Below, piece by piece: positions 31,446 to 39,210 of a stretch of DNA of 43,512 bases. Position 1 is the first letter of the stretch; each line of letters starts with the position of its first letter. The position numbers and the translations under genes are program-made. The stretch covers positions 16,744 through 60,255 of the forward strand of contig JABBAS010000004.1 of assembly GCA_018607835.1 (NCBI GenBank), read 5' to 3'. Below the pieces are notes generated by a model. It worked only from the letters and a program-made list of their open reading frames with translations. It searched no databases and was not told the DNA's origin. The stretch comes from Methylobacillus sp. Its GTDB lineage: Bacteria; Pseudomonadota; Gammaproteobacteria; Burkholderiales; Burkholderiaceae_C.

Positions 31446-32416
31446 TACTTCGCTCCCATAAGTGCCGGGTCCATCACCACAGGACCGTCCAGCGGGTAGG
31501 CCGGTACCACGCCGTGTTTGACTGACCACAGATACCAGTTGTCAACCACCGTACCGGTTAACAAGATGCCGATACCGCCCACCAAGGGAGACAGAACGGC
31601 GAACCACCAGGCCCAGCGGTGAATGGATTCCATCGTGGCGTTATAGCCCATGGTCCAGCGCCAGAAGAGGGCGGCGCGCTCGGAAGCCGTACCGCGATCA
31701 ACAATTTGCTCGATCTCGCGCTCACCGCCGTAGCGTGTAACAGCCAGGATCGTGGCGCCGTGCATCGCAAACAACAAGACAGCACCGTACAAAAACACAA
31801 TGGATAGTGCGTGGAACGGGTTGTAGAACAGGTTGCCGTAACGCAGTGACAGTGCGGAGACCCAGTCGAGGTGAGGGAAGATTCCGAAAGGAACCGCCTC
31901 AGACCAACTACCCATCATGATGGGGCGGAAGAAGCCACAGACCAAGTACAACCAGATGGCTGCTGCAAACGCCCATGCGATGTGCGTGCCAAGTCCCAAC
32001 TGTCGCGCTCGTCTATAGGTTCTAGCCCACCACAAGATGATGGATGCGGTCAGCATAAAACCGACAATCAGCCACCAACCACCTTGTTCCAGTGGGGGGA
32101 AACTCAGGCCATAGGCGGGTGGTGGCGGCTCAAGTGCCAGCCAAAACAATTGCCTAACCAATTGGATGGGATTCCAGTCAACCGACGCCAACATATTGAA
32201 GCCAATGATGTTGAATGCGAAGATGCCGAGAAGAAGCGATGCAACCCCAAGCGAGCCTAAATAAACAGGACCGATTTGTGCGTTTCCAATGCGACCAAGG
32301 AGGTGAAACAGAAACGGTTTCCCGATTCGCTTGTCGTCATCGCGGGGTAGTTCTACGCCTTCGTGTACAGGCCCGACAGGCTGCACAGAGGTGAAAAGAT
32401 TTTGATATTGAGCCAT
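31445..32416 (-). CDS. pufM: Photosynthetic reaction centre M subunit
   Basis: PufM has 323 residues and five membrane helices. Conserved ligands are visible: His202 in YNPFHALS (special-pair bacteriochlorophyll), His182 in FPHLDW (accessory bacteriochlorophyll), and His219, His266 and Glu234 (non-haem iron, in AMHGAT, SIHRWAW and GEREIEQ). The chain ends after [14 protein letters not shown], giving a C-terminal extension typical of species whose reaction centre carries PufC. It is preceded by AGAGGAAAT ahead of the ATG, and pufL ends 19 bp upstream. Confidence 0.98.
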   Translation of the reverse strand: MAQYQNLFTSVQPVGPVHEGVELPRDDDKRIGKPFLFHLLGRIGNAQIGPVYLGSLGVASLLLGIFAFNIIGFNMLASVDWNPIQLVRQLFWLALEPPPPAYGLSFPPLEQGGWWLIVGFMLTASIILWWARTYRRARQLGLGTHIAWAFAAAIWLYLVCGFFRPIMMGSWSEAVPFGIFPHLDWVSALSLRYGNLFYNPFHALSIVFLYGAVLLFAMHGATILAVTRYGGEREIEQIVDRGTASERAALFWRWTMGYNATMESIHRWAWWFAVLSPLVGGIGILLTGTVVDNWYLWSVKHGVVPAYPLDGPVVMDPALMGAK

Positions 32417-32435
32417 TTCAATTTCCTCTTTTTTA

Positions 32436-33263
32436 TCAAGTGCGCCAGATGGGCATGTTGAGCCACCAGCTCCACCACTCAGGCCAGGCGCCCGTCCAGA
32501 ATGGTCCGCTCACAACGATACAGACGATACCGAACCACACCCCAGCGAGTGCCAAAAACAGGCCGAGACGGTGAATACCTAATGTGCCCACCGAGTAGCC
32601 GATGAGGTCGCGGAAGAAGGTGTCCTCATGCTCAGGCGACTTCACAACCTCTCCCTTGCCAGGGTTAGTCGCGGACAACACCAAGCCACCATGCATTGCG
32701 AGCGCCAAGACGGTTGCAAAGAACAGGCTGGCAGCAATCATGTGCCACGGGTTGTAGTGAAAGTGCAGGTATTGGTAAGCGGTATTGCTCACCCAATCAA
32801 GGTGGCTATAAATACCGTAGGGAAATGCGTGACCCCATGCGCCCATCAAAACGGGGCGAATGACTTGCAAGCTCACATAGGCCAAAATAGCCATGCCAAA
32901 TGCAACGGGTACGTGCAGTCCCATGCCTAGCTTGCGACAAATTTCAACCTCTCTTAGAGCCCAAGAGACAAATGCGCCAATGGCACAGACCGTGATGAGC
33001 TGCCACAGGCCACCTTCCATCATCGGCGCCAAGCGCAATCCGTAAGAAATATCGGGTGGCGCGATACTGATCTGCCACAGGTTCCAAGTTGGACCCATCG
33101 CAGCGCCCCATAAAATGAGCACGGTGCCGGATAGGACAAAAAATAGTGTCGTGATTCCAAAGAAGCCGACGAAAAACGGACCGACCCAAAAGTCAAACAG
33201 GTCCCCACCAAATAGCGTGCCTCCGCGCACCCTATATTTGCGTTCAAAACTTAACATGGACAT
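32436..33263 (-). CDS. pufL: Photosynthetic reaction centre L subunit
   Basis: PufL has 275 residues and five membrane helices. The family N terminus [20 protein letters not shown] is present. Ligands are His154 (YSHLDW, accessory pigment), His174 (NPWHM, special pair), and His191 (AMHGG) and His231 (LGIHR), which bind iron; His191 also contacts QB. GGAGG eight bases before the ATG at 33263 supports this start, although the ATG at 33257 is also possible. Confidence 0.98.
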   Translation of the reverse strand: MSMLSFERKYRVRGGTLFGGDLFDFWVGPFFVGFFGITTLFFVLSGTVLILWGAAMGPTWNLWQISIAPPDISYGLRLAPMMEGGLWQLITVCAIGAFVSWALREVEICRKLGMGLHVPVAFGMAILAYVSLQVIRPVLMGAWGHAFPYGIYSHLDWVSNTAYQYLHFHYNPWHMIAASLFFATVLALAMHGGLVLSATNPGKGEVVKSPEHEDTFFRDLIGYSVGTLGIHRLGLFLALAGVWFGIVCIVVSGPFWTGAWPEWWSWWLNMPIWRT

Positions 33264-33330
33264 GGTTCTATCCTCCGCCCAATTGACTGGTTTAAAGGTC
33301 CTGCAGGCTTCATAGTAAAAGTCTCAGAAT

Positions 33331-33369
33331 GACAGGCGCATCGTTCAAAAAGAGCGAAGTGCGCCTGTC
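33331..33369 (-). ncRNA. Stem-loop between pufA and pufL (mRNA stability element)
   Basis: A perfect 10-bp stem, GACAGGCGCA (33331-33340) with TGCGCCTGTC (33360-33369), is extended inside by TCGTTC/GAGCGA with one wobble and a two-base bulge, closing on an A5 loop in the plus-strand sense. There is no T-tract after it on the minus strand. In Rhodobacter, hairpins in the same pufA-pufL position protect the pufBA segment from 3' decay and so raise LH1 over RC; the same role is inferred here. It would also cover the orf74 message. Confidence 0.8.
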
Positions 33370-33388
33370 CAATAAAGGCTTAACGTCT

Positions 33389-33586
33389 TTATTTCTGCGG
33401 CAGAGCCGCATTCTGCTGCTGGATTCTCGCCGCTGCGGCCTGAGCCGTATCGGGATGCCAGCTGTTGATGTTGTATCGATCGCCACTGATCTGGATCAGA
33501 TGAATCGACGTTGAGATAAAGGCAATCATGAGTCCGGTTAGGACGATGGCCTTGCGGGGATCTATCACACGCCAAATGCGCCACAT
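33389..33586 (-). CDS. pufA: LH1 light-harvesting alpha polypeptide
   Basis: A 65-residue LH1 alpha chain: MWRIWRVIDPRKAIVLTG at the cytoplasmic end, one membrane helix, and the bacteriochlorophyll-ligating His in FISTSIHLIQIS. GAGAGGAAAT precedes the ATG at 33586. Oddities are that the residue at His+11 is Ile (YNINSW) where LH1 alpha chains such as those of Rhodobacter and Rhodospirillum have Trp, with a Trp only at +14. The C terminus is long and Ala/Gln-rich (TAQAAAARIQQQNAALPQK). It is separated from pufB by orf74, an unusual order. Identity as PufA is secure from position and N terminus. Confidence 0.95.
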   Translation of the reverse strand: MWRIWRVIDPRKAIVLTGLMIAFISTSIHLIQISGDRYNINSWHPDTAQAAAARIQQQNAALPQK

Positions 33587-33600
33587 AGTAATTTCCTCTC

Positions 33601-33825
33601 TTAACACAATTGAGAAATGACGGTATCCACTGAAGCTCTCACGCCTTCAAATATGGACTGGGAACCTTCTGCACCAGGAAGCCAGTTGCGCCAGTTAAGA
33701 AACAACAACTGCCCGGTCAAAGCAATTGCCCCGAACAAAATGAAAAGCAACCCAAAAATGGTCCAATAACTTTGGTAGTTGTCATTGGGAACCTCATTCG
33801 AATCTCTGTAAGTTGAATCAGTCAT
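33601..33825 (-). CDS. Orf74: LH1-beta-like single-helix membrane protein without pigment-ligand His
   Basis: A 74-codon gene between pufB (24-bp gap) and pufA (14-bp gap), with GAGG five bases before its ATG. It has a polar N terminus (residues 1-19), one helix (about 20-43) and a C-terminal tail of about 25 residues (SIFEGVRASVDTVISQL) that may be amphipathic. Aligned to PufB without gaps at the pigment site, Gln39 replaces the ligand His37 of PufB and Trp21 replaces the -18 His19. W+6, R+7 and W+9 (Trp45, Arg46, Trp48) are kept. It therefore looks like a diverged LH1 beta chain that cannot ligate bacteriochlorophyll through His. Alternatively it is a PufX/PufQ-like protein, but canonical pufX follows pufM and I see no convincing PufX motif. 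Function unknown; LH1 ring role inferred. Confidence 0.75.
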   Translation of the reverse strand: MTDSTYRDSNEVPNDNYQSYWTIFGLLFILFGAIALTGQLLFLNWRNWLPGAEGSQSIFEGVRASVDTVISQLC

Positions 33826-33849
33826 AGATACCTCAGTTGTTTGGTTTTT

Positions 33850-33993
33850 TTAGAACCAGGGACGCCAGATCCACACCAAGCTGTGGGCGAAAAACGCCCC
33901 AGCCGCCCACAACAAGTACCCCTGGACGAAGTACGTGTGGAACTCTTGGGCTTCTGCGTCCGACAGCCCCGAAGGGTTAGCTGCATCAGTCAT
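33850..33993 (-). CDS. pufB: LH1 light-harvesting beta polypeptide
   Basis: A 47-residue LH1 beta chain. It begins [19 protein letters not shown] and has His19 at the membrane interface and His37 (FFAHSL) as the bacteriochlorophyll ligand, 18 residues apart as expected. It ends with the classic WIWRPWF, giving Trp at His+9. GAGAGG lies eight bases before the ATG at 33993. It is the first gene of the puf block, 147 bp after bchZ. Confidence 0.95.
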   Translation of the reverse strand: MTDAANPSGLSDAEAQEFHTYFVQGYLLWAAGAFFAHSLVWIWRPWF

Positions 33994-34090
33994 AGTTAGT
34001 GCCTCTCTCAAAATGCCTTGCGGCGACTCCCTGCGCCCTTAAGGACACAGGACGAACTGTGTTGGCAGTAACGCCGCCACAGATGGACCC

Positions 34091-34104
34091 CCAACCGAAG
34101 TTGG
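34091..34104 (-). ncRNA. UUCG-tetraloop hairpin in the bchZ-pufB leader
   Basis: On the minus strand CCAAC-TTCG-GTTGG forms a 5-bp stem closed by a C(UUCG)G tetraloop, a very stable RNA fold. It sits midway between the bchZ stop and pufB. There is no T-tract, so processing or stabilisation of the puf mRNA 5' end is more likely than termination. The rest of 33994-34140 shows no gene, no pufQ and no TGT-N12-ACA box. Confidence 0.5.
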
Positions 34105-34140
34105 CGGATTGGACGTGTAGGCAAAGCCAACGTACATCTT

Positions 34141-35607
34141 TCATGCATGTACTCCGGCATTTGCCTGCCCGAACAATTCTGTAAATCGCTTCGCATCAAC
34201 CTGCGAGCGACCTGTTTCACGCGCATCACGCTCGGCTTGATCGCGAAAACGCTTCGCTGCCGAGATGCGCACCAATATCGGCTGCTCTTCGAGCAACGCA
34301 TCCAAGCAGTCTTGAGCTGCTGGCTCCCATGGCATGTTGGACGTGGGTACTGAACGCCCCAAGGTGCCGTCGATCTTGTCCATCTCTGTGCCCAGTGGCA
34401 GGATGTGAAAGAGGGCGTCGAACAAGCCGTTGCAGAACTCTTGAATGATGTACGTCGCGCCGGCGTAGCCCATGAAGGGGGTACCGGTATGACGTCGAAT
34501 GATGGGTAATGGGAAGCTCGCAGGAATGAAGCTCGTCTTCATCATTCCGCCGCCGCCGCATTCGGCAAGATAAATACGCTCGTTGTAGCTACCGTAAAGA
34601 ACCAAGGGGGTTTTTTCGGTTACGAGCTTTCTCACTTCCACGTTGTCGGTTTTGCCACCCGCTACACGTGAAATTGCAAAATTACAGGGCAGGCCCATCT
34701 CGTCTTCTAGAAAGTGACGGATGCCGCGGGTATACGTCTCGTTGGCCACCACGCCAAAGTTGGCGGTGCCAAAAAAGTCTTGCGTCACCGAGCGCCACAA
34801 GTCCCAAATGGGCTTGATCGTGGTGTGCTTCTCGCGCTCAATAAAGGGCTCTGGATCGAGGTCGAGTAATTCACCGAGTGAGCGCAAAAACTTGGTGGTG
34901 CTGTGCAGCCCAATCGGCGCTTGTAAGTAGGGGCGCTCCAAGGCTTCGCACAGCATGCGACCAAACTCACGGTACATACAAATATTGACATCGGCCTCGA
35001 CCAAGCGCGAGACATCGGCGAGGTGTGAGCCCAGCGGGAACACCATGTTGACGTCTGCGCCGATACCTTGCACCAAACGGCGAATCTCTGCGAGATCGCT
35101 TGGCGAGTTGAACGTGCCGTAACTGGGGCCTATGATGTTGACGCGTGGACGTTCGCCGTCTTTGCGTACGCGCTTTGGCACACGCTTCATGCCGTATTGC
35201 TGCCACAGCCAGTACATGGCGCGGTTGGCACATTGCCATTGGTCTTCGTCAATGGTGCGCGGTAAGAAGCGCTGCAGGTTGGTATCTTCAGGCGTGACGC
35301 CGCCACCAATCATCTCGGCAATAGAGCCCGTGACCACGACCGAGGGGAGGTGGGGGTTGAGCGTGGCGTGTGCACGCCGCATGGAGCCCTCGGTGCCCTC
35401 GCGGCCAAGCTGTTCTTCTGCCAAGCCGGTGACGACGATGGGTAACTCATGTGGCGGCAAGGCGTCCGTGTAATGCAAGACCGATGTCACGGGCAAGTTT
35501 TCGCAACCGACGGGGCCGTCAATAACAACTTGCAGGCCTTTGATCGCTGTGAAAACATACACAGCGCCCCAGTAGCCACCCGCGCGATCGTGGTCAAGGA
35601 CTAGCAT
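34141..35607 (-). CDS. bchZ: Chlorophyllide a reductase subunit Z
   Basis: BchZ is the beta-type (NifK-like) subunit of chlorophyllide a oxidoreductase, which reduces ring B (C7=C8) to give the bacteriochlorin. It has 488 residues. Conserved features are [22 protein letters not shown] and [27 protein letters not shown] near the N terminus (cluster Cys in VGCEN), followed by [20 protein letters not shown] and [18 protein letters not shown]. Its ATG overlaps the bchY stop by one base (TAATG). pufB follows 147 bp later. Confidence 0.96.
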   Translation of the reverse strand: MLVLDHDRAGGYWGAVYVFTAIKGLQVVIDGPVGCENLPVTSVLHYTDALPPHELPIVVTGLAEEQLGREGTEGSMRRAHATLNPHLPSVVVTGSIAEMIGGGVTPEDTNLQRFLPRTIDEDQWQCANRAMYWLWQQYGMKRVPKRVRKDGERPRVNIIGPSYGTFNSPSDLAEIRRLVQGIGADVNMVFPLGSHLADVSRLVEADVNICMYREFGRMLCEALERPYLQAPIGLHSTTKFLRSLGELLDLDPEPFIEREKHTTIKPIWDLWRSVTQDFFGTANFGVVANETYTRGIRHFLEDEMGLPCNFAISRVAGGKTDNVEVRKLVTEKTPLVLYGSYNERIYLAECGGGGMMKTSFIPASFPLPIIRRHTGTPFMGYAGATYIIQEFCNGLFDALFHILPLGTEMDKIDGTLGRSVPTSNMPWEPAAQDCLDALLEEQPILVRISAAKRFRDQAERDARETGRSQVDAKRFTELFGQANAGVHA

Positions 35608-37175
35608 TAGTTCATTGCCTCCGCGTTGAGTTTTTTGTTTTTCTTTTCAAGCTGACGCTTGGTTTCTGCTTCAAACTCTGGGCGCATTTGTGGGATGCCA
35701 TTCGCGCTTTCCCAAACCCCTGCAGCATGGCCAGAACCGGTGTCACCGAAGAAGGCCTTCATCTCGTCAAAGCGGTTCTTGTTACCGATGGCCGCGTTGA
35801 TCACCTGTGCCAGCGAGCCGGCGCCGGCGGGACCCATGAGGGGACGCGCCGAGATTAAGTTGGTGAAATACAGGCTGGGAATGCCTAACTCTTTGGCCGC
35901 TTGAACCACTGGCGTTGTGCCAATGGCGAGGTCAGGCTGCCATTCCTTGATGGCACTAAGATCTTGCTCAAGCGAGGCGCGGTATTGGACGTGAACGCCT
36001 TTGGCTTGCAGCCACGCGCAGTCGTCGGCGCTCCAAGGTGTGCGTGGGCAAGCGGTGCCCACATAGCGCAGGTCTGCGCCACTCTCCACGAGTAGGCGGG
36101 CCACCAGCAACTCGGATCCCTCGTAGCCGCTGAGGGTAATGCGGCCCTTAATCGGCGCTTGCGCGACCGCGCCTTTGATCGCGGCCAACATGGCGTTTTT
36201 AACCATGTCAATTTGAGCTTGTGGCACGTTGGCGGCTTGGCCAATGGCCTGGAGCCATGCTTCCGTTCCATCGTGCCCGACGGGTGCGGAACCCACAACA
36301 GGGCGACCAGCGGTCTCGAATTCGCGGATGCTGGCGGTATAAAACGGATGGATGGCCGCGACAGCGGTGCAGTCAAGCGCTGCGTAGAGCTCACGCCACT
36401 CGCGTGTGGGTACCACAGGCCCAGCGGCTAAGCCCATGGGTTCGAGCATGCGCCCAATGATGATGGGGTCGGCTGGGAACATTTCACCCAATAGGGTGAT
36501 GGTGGGCTTGTCGGCCACACCCGTGCGAGGCGCTTGTACAGGGCCAGCTTGAATTTCTTCACGGGCGTACTTCAGCATGGCGCCAGCCAGAATATCTTTT
36601 GCTTCCGCATGGGTGGGGACACCAAAGCCCGGTACATCAATACCGATGATGCGAACCCCATTGATCTCTTTGGGTAACAACTGAAGCGGCACACCACTGG
36701 CGGTCGGTACACACAAGTTGATGATCACGATGGCGTCGTACTTATCGGGATCCGCCTCCGCGTAGACCGACTCGCGGATATCTTCAAAGAGCTTGCCCGT
36801 TACCAAAGACTCTGAGTTGAACGGAACATAGCCGACGCTGCGCCTGGCTCCGTAAAAATGAGAGGTAAACGTGAGTCCGTACACGCAACAGGCCGAGCCC
36901 GATAAAATCGTGGCGGTGCGGCGCATACGCAACCCAACCCGCAACGAACCAAATGCGGGGCACATGCTTTGGGGTTGGTCATGCGGGCCAGCCGACGGAT
37001 CGACGGGGTAGTCTTTCGCGTACTGTGCAAGCACCTCAGACTTGCCCGCAGCACTCGCTGCCGCCAGCATTTTTTCGCCGCCAGCGTGGCAGCCCATGCC
37101 GTCACCATCCAGCGTCGTGCCTACGGCCGGGTTGGCCGTTTCGGATGACGCGATGATAGGAATGGTTTTTGCCAT
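35607..37175 (-). CDS. bchY: Chlorophyllide a reductase subunit Y
   Basis: BchY is the alpha-type subunit of chlorophyllide a oxidoreductase and pairs with BchZ. Taken from ATG 37175 it has 522 residues. Cluster-ligand Cys are expected at [35 protein letters not shown] and [13 protein letters not shown]. Glycine-rich [12 protein letters not shown] lies toward the C terminus. The ATG at 37175 lies four bases after the bchX stop; the frame open from 37205 is inside bchX and is rejected. Confidence 0.95.
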   Translation of the reverse strand: MAKTIPIIASSETANPAVGTTLDGDGMGCHAGGEKMLAAASAAGKSEVLAQYAKDYPVDPSAGPHDQPQSMCPAFGSLRVGLRMRRTATILSGSACCVYGLTFTSHFYGARRSVGYVPFNSESLVTGKLFEDIRESVYAEADPDKYDAIVIINLCVPTASGVPLQLLPKEINGVRIIGIDVPGFGVPTHAEAKDILAGAMLKYAREEIQAGPVQAPRTGVADKPTITLLGEMFPADPIIIGRMLEPMGLAAGPVVPTREWRELYAALDCTAVAAIHPFYTASIREFETAGRPVVGSAPVGHDGTEAWLQAIGQAANVPQAQIDMVKNAMLAAIKGAVAQAPIKGRITLSGYEGSELLVARLLVESGADLRYVGTACPRTPWSADDCAWLQAKGVHVQYRASLEQDLSAIKEWQPDLAIGTTPVVQAAKELGIPSLYFTNLISARPLMGPAGAGSLAQVINAAIGNKNRFDEMKAFFGDTGSGHAAGVWESANGIPQMRPEFEAETKRQLEKKNKKLNAEAMN

Positions 37176-37179
37176 GCTG

Positions 37180-38190
37180 TTAGACCTCGTCGTAGACCAC
37201 TTCAAGCGTTGGCTTGCTGGTGTCTGTCTTGCCGCACATATCGAATTGGGTCGCAGGCTCTAACACCACATCGCGTCCAACGGCGGAGGCTGCAAACAAG
37301 CCCAACAACTCGTCTTGCGACATGGGGTTTGGACGGATAGGCTGCGAGGTGGCCACGTTCTCAGCCAGCTCTGCAAACATAGGACCCCACGTGGAATCAG
37401 GGCGACCAATGATTTCGTAGCTGGCGCTCTTGCGCCGAATATCCTCGTTGGCTGGGATGGTGGACAAAACGGGGATGCCGACGTGGGTCGCAAAGTTGGC
37501 CGCTTCGCCGGTACCGTCATCACGGTTGATCACCATGCCGGCTACCCCGACATTGCCTCCGAGTTTGCGGAAGTATTCGACGGCGGAGCAGACGTTGTTC
37601 GCGACATACAGGGACTGCAGGTCGTTACTGGCAACGACAATTACTTTTTGACACATGTCGCGTGCAATCGGCAGGCCGAAGCCGCCACACACCACGTCGC
37701 CCAAGAAGTCGAGTAAGACGTAGTCAAAACCCCACTCATGGAAGCCCAGTTTTTCTAGCAGCTCGAAGCCGTGGATGATGCCGCGTCCACCGCAACCGCG
37801 ACCGACCTCGGGTCCACCGAGTTCCATGGCGTAGACGCCGTCACGTTTGAAGCAGACATCGCCGATGGATACGGCCTCACCAGCCAGCTTCTTTTTAGAC
37901 GAGGTTTCAATGATGGTTGGACAGGCACGGCCGCCGAAAAGGAGGCTGGTGGTGTCACTCTTTGGATCGCAACCAATAAGCAAGACCTTTTTGCCTTGCT
38001 GCGCCATCATGTAGCTCAGGTTGGCGAGGGTGAAGCTCTTGCCGATACCGCCTTTGCCATAGATGGCAATAATTTGCGTTTCCTTGGTTGGGGCCTCCGT
38101 GCTAACGGGGTCTGTTGGCTGAGCGGCTTCTGTGCGCAGCCTATCCACAAATTGGATACTTTTCTCGGTTGCGTTGTTTTGTGTAGTCAT
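37180..38190 (-). CDS. bchX: Chlorophyllide a reductase iron protein BchX
   Basis: BchX is the NifH-like ATPase that feeds electrons to BchYZ. The 336-residue protein has a basic, variable N terminus of about 40 residues, then the P-loop [16 protein letters not shown] and GCDPKSDTTSLLFGGR. Cluster Cys lie in VGRGCGGRG and GDVVCGGFG. Its ATG overlaps the bchC stop (ATGA). It is a paralogue of BchL at 16053-16961. Confidence 0.97.
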   Translation of the reverse strand: MTTQNNATEKSIQFVDRLRTEAAQPTDPVSTEAPTKETQIIAIYGKGGIGKSFTLANLSYMMAQQGKKVLLIGCDPKSDTTSLLFGGRACPTIIETSSKKKLAGEAVSIGDVCFKRDGVYAMELGGPEVGRGCGGRGIIHGFELLEKLGFHEWGFDYVLLDFLGDVVCGGFGLPIARDMCQKVIVVASNDLQSLYVANNVCSAVEYFRKLGGNVGVAGMVINRDDGTGEAANFATHVGIPVLSTIPANEDIRRKSASYEIIGRPDSTWGPMFAELAENVATSQPIRPNPMSQDELLGLFAASAVGRDVVLEPATQFDMCGKTDTSKPTLEVVYDEV

Positions 38191-39140
38191 GCGTTAGTGC
38201 TCCAGTCCAGGACCATCTTGAGACAAGAAATATCACCAAAAGCGGTTTGATACGCTTTAGTGGCGACGTGGGAATTTTCGGTATGTGTGATCAAACCTGC
38301 GAGGGACAAACGTCCGGTGTTGACCAACTGATTGACGGCAAGTAAATCGGAGCGAGTCCACTCAGATGCCATGCGGATACTGGGCTCACGGCCAAACGCG
38401 TTGGCGTGAGAGAACTGCAATGTGTTTCTATAGAAACCCGCCAGCACGATGTCACCGCCTGGTTTGATTTTTTGTAGCCAGAGATCTAAATCTGTGGCAT
38501 CGCCTGAGACGTCATAAATCGCTTGGTAGTCTTGGCGCGGATCGTCGGATGGCCTGATCACGTTGTAGCCATCGCCTGCTGTGGCGCGTGCCTCTTGTGT
38601 TTCCCAAACAGTCGGTGCGGGAAAGCCTGCTGCAATGGTTAGCCGGGCAAGCAAACGACCCATGACGCTATGACCAATGATCAAGTCTGGCGGTGTGAAG
38701 GCCGCGTGACGTCCGCCGCCTGAGACGGCATGGTAAGCGGTCGCAGCAAGCGCCATCAGCACCGCGTCAGCTCCGAGGTGATCCGCAACGGGCAGAACAT
38801 CTTTTTCTGACGCCACCAGCCGAGAAGCGGCGGCACCGTACAGACTCGTGACGCCTGAAAAGCAGTTAGCGCCAGAGACGAATACGGCCTGGCCCTCTTT
38901 GAGGTCCATGTCGTCACCCGCACGCACCACGCGCCCGACCGTTTCGTAACCTGGCACGAGAGGGTAGTGCAAGCCCCGAACGCGGGGAAGGCTACCGTCC
39001 CAGAGCATGCGCTCCATTGCCGTGCTGATACCGCTGTATTGAACAGCCACTTCAACCTGACCCGCTTGCACGGTAGGCAGCGCGAGTGTCCCTAAGGACA
39101 GGTGTTGTGGACTATCAAAAATGACGGCGGCGGCTTTCAT
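38187..39140 (-). CDS. bchC: 3-hydroxyethyl bacteriochlorophyllide a dehydrogenase BchC
   Basis: BchC oxidises the 3-hydroxyethyl group made by BchF to the 3-acetyl group of bacteriochlorophyllide a. The 317-residue protein is a medium-chain dehydrogenase relative: YSGISTAMERMLWDGSLP, LVPGYETVGRVV and VFVSGANCFSGV in the N-terminal GroES-like part, and a C-terminal NAD(P)-binding part with LIIGHSVMGRLLARL. The ATG at 39140 has no Shine-Dalgarno sequence (upstream AAGAATACATCC). The predicted -10 element ends six bases before it, so a leaderless transcript is possible. First gene of bchCXYZ, but crtEF read-through is likely. Confidence 0.94.
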   Translation of the reverse strand: MKAAAVIFDSPQHLSLGTLALPTVQAGQVEVAVQYSGISTAMERMLWDGSLPRVRGLHYPLVPGYETVGRVVRAGDDMDLKEGQAVFVSGANCFSGVTSLYGAAASRLVASEKDVLPVADHLGADAVLMALAATAYHAVSGGGRHAAFTPPDLIIGHSVMGRLLARLTIAAGFPAPTVWETQEARATAGDGYNVIRPSDDPRQDYQAIYDVSGDATDLDLWLQKIKPGGDIVLAGFYRNTLQFSHANAFGREPSIRMASEWTRSDLLAVNQLVNTGRLSLAGLITHTENSHVATKAYQTAFGDISCLKMVLDWSTNA

Positions 39141-39143
39141 GGA

Positions 39144-39187
39144 TGTATTCTTTACCTTACAGTCGTTTGTGTCAATGAAGATTTACA
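39144..39187. promoter_or_regulatory. Tandem PpsR/CrtJ operators in the bchC promoter
   Basis: TGT-N12-ACA motifs at 39144-39161 and 39170-39187 are separated by exactly 8 bp, the arrangement established for CrtJ at the Rhodobacter capsulatus bchC promoter. They overlap the predicted -10 and -35 elements respectively, so cooperative binding would block polymerase. Confidence 0.93.
39147..39175 (-). promoter_or_regulatory. Predicted sigma70-type promoter of bchC
   Basis: On the minus strand TTGACA (39170-39175) and AAGAAT (39147-39152) are 17 bp apart. The -10 box ends six bases before the bchC ATG, so the start of transcription would fall at or next to the start codon. Confidence 0.55.
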
Positions 39188-39210
39188 TAAAATCAGCATA
39201 TATAGGGTAA

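Noticed and set aside
30426-31529. PufC starting at 31529
   Set aside because: The extra 28 residues lie within pufM and would bury the lipoprotein signal; the ATG at 31445 gives a proper signal peptide.
33601-33825. Orf74 as the LH1 beta gene itself
   Set aside because: Its position and size first suggested pufB, but it lacks both His residues, and a perfect 47-residue PufB (His19, His37, WRPWF end) is encoded at 33850-33993.
34116-34136. PpsR box before pufB
   Set aside because: TGT and ACA are separated by 15 bases, not 12, and the arms do not match.
33994-34140. pufQ in the bchZ-pufB gap
   Set aside because: The 147 bases hold no membrane-protein frame of suitable length; only a small hairpin is seen.
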